Source: Acidimicrobiia bacterium
GTDB lineage: Bacteria > Actinomycetota > Acidimicrobiia > Acidimicrobiales > CATQHL01
Assembly: GCA_009835395.1 (NCBI GenBank)
Contig: VXXM01000035.1
Coordinates: forward strand, 32,075 to 96,074
DNA: 64,000 nt
Reading direction: 5' to 3'
Part shown: positions 56,843 to 64,000 of the stretch, one piece after another
Layout: each line of letters starts with the position of its first letter
How positions within the stretch are numbered: position 1 is the first letter of the stretch
The notes under the pieces: generated by a model
Told to the model about the DNA's origin: nothing
What the model saw: only the letters and a program-made list of their open reading frames with translations
The model's database searches: none
Translations under genes and position numbers: made by a program

Positions 56843-58348
56843 GTGGTCGTCCCCAAGATCTGCGGGCTCGAGACCGAGTACGGGATCACCCATCGCGGTG
56901 CCGAGGAGTCCAACCCGATCACGGCCTCCTCGCTGCTGATCAACGCCTACCTGTCCGGCCTCCAGCACGCGCCCGGCTCGCCGATCGCACGCGTCGAGTG
57001 GGACTTCGAGGACGAGATGCCCGGCCGCGACGCCCGCGGCGTCGGCGGGGGGGACATCGGTTACGAGCCCGAGACGCATCTCGTCAACGCCGTGCTGACC
57101 AACGGCTCGCGCTACTACGTGGATCACGCCCACCCCGAGATCTCCGGGCCGGAGTGCGCCGATGCCCGCAGCGCCGTGGTCTGGGACCGGGCGGCCGACC
57201 TCATCGCCCAGCGCTCCATGGAGGCGGCGCGGGCGTTGCTGCCGGAGGGTCAGGAACTCGTCGTCTACAAGAACAACTCCGACGGCAAGGGGAACTCCTA
57301 CGGCTGCCACGAGAACTACCTCATGGATCGCGCCACGCCCTTCGGGCGCATCGTGCACGGGGCCACCCCCCACTTCGTCACCCGGCAGATCTTCTGCGGG
57401 GCCGGGAAGGTGGGGACCGAGGCGGCGGGGGTGGAGCGCTTCTCGGTCCCGTTCCAACTCAGCCAGCGGGCCGACTTCTTCGAGGAGGAGGTGGGGCTGG
57501 AGACGACGCTCAAGCGACCGATCGTGAACACCCGCGACGAGCCCCACGCCGATGCCCGGCACTACCGGAGGCTGCACGTCATCGTCGGCGACGCCAACCT
57601 CGCCGAGGTGGCCACCTTCCTGAAGGTCGGCACCACCGCCCTGGTGCTGGCCCTGGTGGAGCACGACCTGTTCCCCGACGACCTGGCTCTGGCCGCGCCG
57701 GTGCAGGCCATCAGGGCGGTCAGCTGCGACCTGAGCCTGCGGCGCCCGTTCCGGCTCGCCGACGGCACCAGCGCGACCGCCCTCGATGTGCAGTGGGAAC
57801 TCCTCGAGCGCTGCGCCAAGTACTGCCATGACGTCGGCACCGAGGCGGTGGGCGGCGCGGTCGCCGACGAGGTGCTGGCGCGCTGGGAGACGGTGCTCAC
57901 CCAGTTGGAGACCGAACCGCTCAGCCCCGCGACGACCGTCGACTGGGTGGCCAAGTACCGCCTGCTGGACGCCTACCGCTCCCGCAACGGCTGCGACTGG
58001 AACGATTCCCGCCTGCAGGCCCTGGACCTGCAGTATCACGACCTGCGCCCGGAGCGCTCGGTGGCGGACCGCCTGTCACTGGAGCGCCTCGTGGACGCCG
58101 AGCAGGTCCGGTGGGCCACCGAGAACCCTCCGCCGGACACCAGGGCCTACTTCCGCGGCCGCTGCCTCCAGCAGTTCTCCTCCCACGTCGTGGCGGCCAA
58201 CTGGGACTCGGTGGTCTTCGACCTCGGCGGCGAGACCCTGCGCCGGGTCCCCATGATGGAACCTGCCCGCGGAACCCGGCAACATGTGGCTAGCTTGTTC
58301 GACGAGTGTCCGACCCCGGCCGACCTCATCGGGAGGCTGCAGCAGTGA
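56843..58348 (+). CDS. dop: Pup deamidase/depupylase Dop
   Basis: VVPKICGLETEYGITHRG..., [21 protein letters not shown]. Confidence 0.93.
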   Translation: MVVPKICGLETEYGITHRGAEESNPITASSLLINAYLSGLQHAPGSPIARVEWDFEDEMPGRDARGVGGGDIGYEPETHLVNAVLTNGSRYYVDHAHPEISGPECADARSAVVWDRAADLIAQRSMEAARALLPEGQELVVYKNNSDGKGNSYGCHENYLMDRATPFGRIVHGATPHFVTRQIFCGAGKVGTEAAGVERFSVPFQLSQRADFFEEEVGLETTLKRPIVNTRDEPHADARHYRRLHVIVGDANLAEVATFLKVGTTALVLALVEHDLFPDDLALAAPVQAIRAVSCDLSLRRPFRLADGTSATALDVQWELLERCAKYCHDVGTEAVGGAVADEVLARWETVLTQLETEPLSPATTVDWVAKYRLLDAYRSRNGCDWNDSRLQALDLQYHDLRPERSVADRLSLERLVDAEQVRWATENPPPDTRAYFRGRCLQQFSSHVVAANWDSVVFDLGGETLRRVPMMEPARGTRQHVASLFDECPTPADLIGRLQQ

Positions 58349-58351
58349 TGG

Positions 58352-58564
58352 GTGAGCGCGAGAACCATGGCTGAACGAGAGCGGATCCAGAAGTCGTCCC
58401 GGCCGAGCAGCGAATCGGTCCCGGAGGAGGAGGCGCCGACCGCCAGCCCCACCGGTGACCGTCTGAAGGCGGAACTCGACGACCTCCTCGACGAGATCGA
58501 CGAGGTGCTCGAGACCAACGCCGAGGAGTTCGTCAACTCCTACATCCAAAAGGGCGGCCAGTAG
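58352..58564 (+). CDS. pup: Prokaryotic ubiquitin-like protein Pup
   Basis: [29 protein letters not shown] with C-terminal GGQ. Confidence 0.97.
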   Translation: MSARTMAERERIQKSSRPSSESVPEEEAPTASPTGDRLKAELDDLLDEIDEVLETNAEEFVNSYIQKGGQ

Positions 58565-58637
58565 CGCCCGCGCCGGGCAGGCCCGCCGGCGCCGCCGGAG
58601 GCCGCGCTCGCCGGATCGGTGGGAGTAGCCTCACGTC

Positions 58638-59495
58638 ATGAGCCTGCCGCTGCTTCGGGGCCTGCCCACCTTCGGCGCCGATGAGGATCCGGGGCCCAGT
58701 TTCACCGGTCTCCTCGCCGCGGCGGGACTTCCCGCCGACGTCGGCCGCCCCGACGTAGCGGCCCCGGGGGACCTGTCCGGGGTGACCCACGGCACCACGG
58801 TGGTGGCGCTGCGTCACCGTGACGGGGTGGTCATGGCGGGGGACCGGCGGGCGACCGCGGGGAATCTGATCAGCCACCGCAGCATCGAGAAGGTGTATCC
58901 CGCGGGCCGCCACGCCGGCGTGGCCATCGCCGGCGCGGCGGGGCCGTCGATGGAGATGGTGCGCCTGTTCCAGCTGCAGCTGGAGCACTACGAGAAGGTC
59001 GAGGGGCAGCCGCTCAGCCTGGACGGCCAGGCAAACCAGCTCAGCCAGATGGTCAGAGCGAACCTCACCTCAGCGCTGCGGGGACTGCTGGTCGTTCCGC
59101 TGTTCGCGGGCTGGGACGAGCGCCGCCGGTGCGGCCGCCTCTTCCAGTACGACGTGACCGGAGGTCGCTACGAGGAGCAGGACTACGCCGCCGGCGGCTC
59201 GGGCAGCCTGCACGCCGGCACGGTCGTGAAGCTGGGTTTCCGGCCTGGGTTGGAGCCCTCGGCGGCCGTCGACCTGGCCATCTCCGCGCTCTTCCAGGCC
59301 GCGGATGAGGACTCCGCCACCGGCGGACCCGACCTCGTCCGGGGGATCTTCCCCGTGGTGGTCGACATCGACGCCGACGGTTACCGGCGACTCGACGATC
59401 CCCAGGTGGAGGAGCGCTTCCGGGCCCTGCTCGCCGCGCTCGACGCCGACGGCGGCGAGGCGCACATCGAACGGAGTTCCGGTGACGCCGGCTGA
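58638..59495 (+). CDS. prcB: 20S proteasome beta subunit
   Basis: Propeptide ending ...GVTHG, then TTVVALRHRDGVVMAGDRRATAGN. Confidence 0.95.
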   Translation: MSLPLLRGLPTFGADEDPGPSFTGLLAAAGLPADVGRPDVAAPGDLSGVTHGTTVVALRHRDGVVMAGDRRATAGNLISHRSIEKVYPAGRHAGVAIAGAAGPSMEMVRLFQLQLEHYEKVEGQPLSLDGQANQLSQMVRANLTSALRGLLVVPLFAGWDERRRCGRLFQYDVTGGRYEEQDYAAGGSGSLHAGTVVKLGFRPGLEPSAAVDLAISALFQAADEDSATGGPDLVRGIFPVVVDIDADGYRRLDDPQVEERFRALLAALDADGGEAHIERSSGDAG

Positions 59496-59546
59496 GCCGG
59501 AGATGCCGCCGGAGCGCCGGCGCGCTGCACGAGACGGGTGCCGCCC

Positions 59547-60269
59547 ATGAACATGCCCTTCTACGTGGCGCCCGAGCAGATCATGAAGGACCGGGCGGAC
59601 TACGCCCGCAAGGGAATCGCCCGGGGGAAGAGTCTTGTGGCGGTGACCTACCGCGATGGCATCCTGCTGTGCGCCGAGAACGTCTCGAACACGCTGCGGA
59701 AGATCAGCGAGATCTACGACCGCATCGCCTTCGCCGGGGTGGGCAAGTACAACGAGTTCGATCAGCTCCGCATCGCCGGCGTGCGCCACGCCGACCTGAA
59801 GGGCTACGCCTACAGCCGCCAGGACGTGGAGGCCCGCAGCCTCGCCAACCAGTACGCGCAGATACTGGGACAGATCTTCACGCACGAGATGAAACCCATG
59901 GAGGTGGAGATCCTCGTTGCGGAGATCACCGACGAGGTGGGAACCGAGCAGCTCTTCCACATCCTCTACGACGGCACGGTCAACGACGAGAGCCGCTGGT
60001 CGGTGCTCGGCGGCGAGGCCGAGGCCATCTCCGAGCGCCTCGGCGACCTGCACGACGCCGATCTCGACGCGGCGGCTGCGCTGCGCGCCGCGGTCGATGC
60101 CCTGGCCGGGCCGGAGCGAACGCTCGTCGCCGACGACCTCGAGGTGGCCACCCTCGACCGCACCCTCGGCCGGCGCTGCTTCCGCCGGCTGGGAATCGCC
60201 GAGGTGGACGCGCTGCTGGGGCAACCGCGGGCCGCATCCGGCGAGACGTCCGACGGAGCGGCGGACTAG
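59547..60269 (+). CDS. prcA: 20S proteasome alpha subunit
   Basis: [45 protein letters not shown]. Confidence 0.95.
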   Translation: MNMPFYVAPEQIMKDRADYARKGIARGKSLVAVTYRDGILLCAENVSNTLRKISEIYDRIAFAGVGKYNEFDQLRIAGVRHADLKGYAYSRQDVEARSLANQYAQILGQIFTHEMKPMEVEILVAEITDEVGTEQLFHILYDGTVNDESRWSVLGGEAEAISERLGDLHDADLDAAAALRAAVDALAGPERTLVADDLEVATLDRTLGRRCFRRLGIAEVDALLGQPRAASGETSDGAAD

Positions 60270-60279
60270 GGGCGACGCC

Positions 60280-61662
60280 TTGCAGCGACGCATCTACGGG
60301 ATCGAGAACGAGTACGGCGTCACGTTCGCTCTCGGCAGCCAGCGCCGCCTGAGCCCCGACGAGGTGGCGCGCTACCTGTTCCGCCGGGTGGTGTCGTGGG
60401 GGCGCAGCAGCAACGTGTTCCTCGCCAACGGAGCGAGGCTCTATCTCGACGTCGGGTCGCATCCCGAGTACGCCACCCCCGAGTGCGACTCCCTGTACGA
60501 CCTCGTGGCTCACGACCGCGCTGGAGAGTTGGTCCTGGATCAGCAGGTGGCCTACGCCCAGGAGCGGCTCAACGCCGATGGCATGCGCGGCGAGATCTAC
60601 CTCTTCAAGAACAACACCGACTCGGCGGGGAACTCCTACGGCTGCCACGAGAACTACCTCACCACGCGTCGCGAGGAACTCGCCGAGTACAGCGAGGTGC
60701 TCATCCCGTTCCTGGTGACCCGCCAGATCTACGCCGGCGCCGGCAAGATCCTGCTGACGCCGCGGGGGGCCAAGTACTGCATCAGCCAGCGTGCCGAGCA
60801 CATCTGGGAAGGGGTGTCCAGCGCCACCACCCGTTCGCGCCCCATCATCAACACGCGTGACGAGCCCCACGCCAACGCCGAGTTGTTCCGCCGCCTGCAC
60901 GTCATCGTGGGCGACTCCAACATGAGCGAGTACGCCACCTTCCTGAAGGTCGGAGCGTGCAGCATCCTGCTGCAGATGCTGGAGGAGCCGTCGATCGTGC
61001 TGCGGGACATGACCCTCGAGAACCCCATCCGGGCGATCCGGGAGATCAGCCACGACGACTTCGAGAAGATCAGCGACGGCTCGCGGCCCTGGCGGCGCGT
61101 GCGTCTGGCCAACGGCCGGCAGCTGAGCGCCCTGGACATCCAGCGCGAGTACTACGAGCGGGCCCAGGAGTTCTCCACCCGGTTCGACCTCGGCGTGGAG
61201 CAGAAGCGCGCCCTGCAGATGTGGGGCCACTGCCTGGAGCGCCTCGAGGCGGATCCCCTGAGCCTCGACCGGGAATGCGACTGGGTGATCAAGTACCGGC
61301 TGATCAACCACTACCGGGAGCGAAACGGCCTCACGTGGGACGACCCGCGGCTGGCGCTGCTCGACCTGAAGTACCACGACGTGAGCCGCGATCGGGGGCT
61401 GTTCTACAAGCTGCAGCAACGAGACCTGGTCGAGTCGATCTGCCTGGAGGACGATGTGCTGGAGGCCATGCACCGTCCGCCCCAGACCACCAGGGCCCGC
61501 CTGCGCGGCGAGTTCGTGCGGCGCGCCAAGGAGCGCAAGCGGGACTACACCGTGGACTGGGTGCATCTCAAGCTGAACGACCAGGCACAGCGCACGGTGC
61601 TGTGCAAGGACCCGTTCAAGTCCCACGACGAACGGGTCGAGAAGCTGATCGCATCGCTGTGA
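60280..61662 (+). CDS. pafA: Pup-protein ligase PafA
   Basis: [40 protein letters not shown] start. Confidence 0.95.
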   Translation: MQRRIYGIENEYGVTFALGSQRRLSPDEVARYLFRRVVSWGRSSNVFLANGARLYLDVGSHPEYATPECDSLYDLVAHDRAGELVLDQQVAYAQERLNADGMRGEIYLFKNNTDSAGNSYGCHENYLTTRREELAEYSEVLIPFLVTRQIYAGAGKILLTPRGAKYCISQRAEHIWEGVSSATTRSRPIINTRDEPHANAELFRRLHVIVGDSNMSEYATFLKVGACSILLQMLEEPSIVLRDMTLENPIRAIREISHDDFEKISDGSRPWRRVRLANGRQLSALDIQREYYERAQEFSTRFDLGVEQKRALQMWGHCLERLEADPLSLDRECDWVIKYRLINHYRERNGLTWDDPRLALLDLKYHDVSRDRGLFYKLQQRDLVESICLEDDVLEAMHRPPQTTRARLRGEFVRRAKERKRDYTVDWVHLKLNDQAQRTVLCKDPFKSHDERVEKLIASL

Positions 61663-61684
61663 ACGGCTAGCGGGAGCCGCTGCG

Positions 61685-63640
61685 ATGAGCACTCCGGCCA
61701 GCGCCAAGCTGGAACGCCTCCTGAACCTGACCGCCGCCCTGCTCGCCACCGAACGGCTCCTGCCCGCCAGCGAGATCGCCTCCAAGGTGGCGGGATACGC
61801 CGACGGCAAGGCAGCCTTCCGGCGCACGTTCGAACGCGACAAGAGCGAACTGCGCGAGATGGGCATCCCGCTGGAGACCGGCGCCGTGCCGGGCAGCGAT
61901 CCGCCCGTCGAGGGCTACCGGATCCGCCCCCGCGACTACTACCTCGACGATCCCGACCTGGCGGCCGACGAGCGTGCCGCGCTGCACCTCGCCGCCCGGA
62001 CGGTGCGTTTGGAGGGCACTGCACTCGAGACCGCGTTCTGGGCACTCGGCGGGCGGCCGCCGGAGGGAGATCCGGCGCAGGAACTGGCCGTCATCCCGTT
62101 CAACGAGCACCTGGCCACCCTCTACCGGGCGATCTCGGGCCGCAGCGTGGTGTCGTTCCGCCATCGCGGCGAGCCGCGCACCGTCGAGCCGGTGCGGCTG
62201 CACTTCGCCCGCGGGCACTGGTACCTGGGCGGTCACGACCGCGACCGCGCCGCCTGGCGCCACTTCCGCCTCGACCGCATCGCCGAACCGACCCTCGGCG
62301 ACGCCGGAGGGTTCGTGCCGAAGCCGGCGCCTTCCGGGGGTCTCGAGCGGCCTCCCTGGGCGATGGGCGCCGAATCCTGGACTGCGCAGATCCACGTGGA
62401 TGCCGACGTCGCCGACTGGGCCCTGGGGCAGGTGGGGCAGGACACGCACCACGAGCGGCGCCCCGACGGGTCGCTGCTGCTGCACCTGCCGGTCGCCAAT
62501 GCGGACGCGCTGGTCGATTTCGTGCTCGGGCTGCTCGACCGAGCCGAGCTCATCGGCCCACCGGAGCTGCGGGAGAAGCTCCTCGAGAGGGTGCAGGCCT
62601 GCGCCGCCGGGTCCGCGCAGCCCCCGGCGCGGGCGCCCGGCCGGGCCACTGCCGCCGGGCCCGAGCAGCCTGCGCAGGCCCCGGCGGCGGCTGCCCCTTC
62701 ACGGCCGCGGCGGCTGACCTCCTCCGAACGGATGCACCGCCTCCTGCAACTCATTCCGTGGGTGGCCGACCGCGGCGGGGCGACCCTCACCGAGATCACC
62801 GAGCGCTTCGACTATCCCGCCGACGGGTTGCTCGACGACCTGCAGCAGGTGGTCTTCATGGTCGGTGTGCCTCCCTACACCCCCGACGCCCTGATCGAAG
62901 TGGAGGTGGCGGACGGTTTCGTCCAGATCAACTTCGCCGACTATTTCCGCAAACCGCTCCGGCTCACGCCGCCGCAGGCCGTGGCCCTCCTGGCCGCGGC
63001 AACCGGCCTGCTGGGCCTCACCGGCGACAGCGCGCTGGAGCGAGGACTCGCCAAGCTCGCCGGGACCCTCGGCGTGAACCCCGCCGAGGCGCTTGAGGTC
63101 CGCCTCGGCGAGGCGACCTCCGAGGCGCTGGAGACCCTGCGGGACGGCTGCCGCGAGCATCGGCCGGCCGCCATCCGGTACTACAGCTACGACCGCGACG
63201 CCGTCACCGAGCGGGTCATCGAGCCCTACCGGACCTTCGCTCACGAGGGGGCCTGGTACGTCCGGGCCTTCTGCCGGCGCAGTGGCCAGGAGCGCACCTT
63301 CCGGCTCGATCGTGTGACCGCCGCGGACTTGCTGGACGAATCGTTCGACCCGCCGCCGGGACCGGTCCCCGCCACGGTCTGGGACCCGCCGGCGGAGGGG
63401 CCGTGGGTCGAGTTGACACTCGAGGGTCCCGCCCAGTGGGTTCTGGACCACTACCCGGCGAGCCAACTGGCCTGGGAGGGGCACATCTGCCGGGCGCGCC
63501 TTCCCGTCGGCGGGGTGGCCTGGCTCGAGAGGCTCTTGCTCCGACTCGGGCCGGCGGCTCGGGTCGCAGCGAGCCAGGGACTCCCGCCCGAACCCGGCGC
63601 CGCCGCGGCTCGCCGAATCCTCGCGCGCTACGCCGGATAA
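61685..63640 (+). CDS. pafBC: Fused PafB-PafC WYL-domain transcriptional regulator
   Basis: Two HTH/WYL halves: KLERLLNLTAALLATERLLPASEIA... and SSERMHRLLQLIPWVADRGGATLTEITERF... Confidence 0.9.
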   Translation: MSTPASAKLERLLNLTAALLATERLLPASEIASKVAGYADGKAAFRRTFERDKSELREMGIPLETGAVPGSDPPVEGYRIRPRDYYLDDPDLAADERAALHLAARTVRLEGTALETAFWALGGRPPEGDPAQELAVIPFNEHLATLYRAISGRSVVSFRHRGEPRTVEPVRLHFARGHWYLGGHDRDRAAWRHFRLDRIAEPTLGDAGGFVPKPAPSGGLERPPWAMGAESWTAQIHVDADVADWALGQVGQDTHHERRPDGSLLLHLPVANADALVDFVLGLLDRAELIGPPELREKLLERVQACAAGSAQPPARAPGRATAAGPEQPAQAPAAAAPSRPRRLTSSERMHRLLQLIPWVADRGGATLTEITERFDYPADGLLDDLQQVVFMVGVPPYTPDALIEVEVADGFVQINFADYFRKPLRLTPPQAVALLAAATGLLGLTGDSALERGLAKLAGTLGVNPAEALEVRLGEATSEALETLRDGCREHRPAAIRYYSYDRDAVTERVIEPYRTFAHEGAWYVRAFCRRSGQERTFRLDRVTAADLLDESFDPPPGPVPATVWDPPAEGPWVELTLEGPAQWVLDHYPASQLAWEGHICRARLPVGGVAWLERLLLRLGPAARVAASQGLPPEPGAAAARRILARYAG

Positions 63641-63680
63641 CCGCTGGACAGAAGGTCCGGTCGGTTACGGTGAACCCTCG

Positions 63681-63920
63681 ATGACCCGAGAACCTCCCCG
63701 GAAGTCCCCGCGCCAGCCGGACCCCTCCGACCCGGCGTGGGTGGATCACATCCTGGACCAGCTCACCAGCCGGCCGATGCCCGCGGCGCCCGAAGTGGCA
63801 GGCGCCGACGCCGACGAGCCCGAGCCCTCCGACGCCGGCCCGGAGCCCGCTCCGGAGGAGGATGTCGAACTCGAATCGCTCCCCCCCGAGACCCCCCCGC
63901 CGCGGGGCGGGTATTCACAG
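63681..63920 (+). CDS. Hypothetical protein, 3' part unreliable
   Basis: MTREPPRKSPRQPDPSDPAWVDHILDQLTSRPMPAAPE...; runs into homopolymer sequence. Confidence 0.4.
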
Positions 63921-64000
63921 CGGCGGGGCCCCGAGCCTAGGGGTGGGGGGGGTGGCGGGGGGCGGGGGGGGAAATAAAGGGGGGGGGGGGGGGGGGGGGG
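63895..64000. other. Low-complexity G-homopolymer contig end (probable sequencing/assembly artefact)
   Basis: gggtgggggggtggcggggggcggggggggaaataaagggg... terminating in an uninterrupted G run. Confidence 0.85.

Overview
High-GC actinobacterial chromosomal window, probably Acidimicrobiia-like (inferred from the mycothione reductase, the Pup-proteasome cluster and a DUF3151-type protein). It is densely packed with mostly housekeeping genes: a fab cluster, tRNA-Leu, class II DAHP synthase, a sigma-70 factor, nadD/rsfS, aroC, mycothione reductase, an EF-G-like GTPase, a CopC/CopD fusion, a membrane pyrophosphatase, trkA with two trkH genes, gltBD, pyk, mobA, rnd, a CLC channel, transketolase/transaldolase, a FIST protein, and the complete ferredoxin/arc/dop/pup/prcB/prcA/pafA/pafBC region. 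I saw no phage, CRISPR array or rRNA. The most important hidden feature is at the left edge. A Bcp-type peroxiredoxin (10..474) has an in-frame TGA exactly at the peroxidatic cysteine (FYPKAMTPG-U-TKQACGMRD), followed at the right distance by a bacterial-SECIS-like hairpin. It is a probable selenoprotein that the supplied ORF track truncates. Other notable points: a CopC-CopD protein with an unrecognised Cys/His-rich C-terminal domain containing repeated C-x10-C units; a TrkH paralogue with Gly->Asn in the first selectivity-filter loop; FabD fused to a BCCP-like domain that lacks the biotinyl-lysine loop; a perfect TGTGA-N6-TCACA site in the sigma-factor leader; and a two-copy palindromic repeat after alkA. 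The last ~100 bp are a G-homopolymer artefact. All family calls come from reading motifs; no database search was run.
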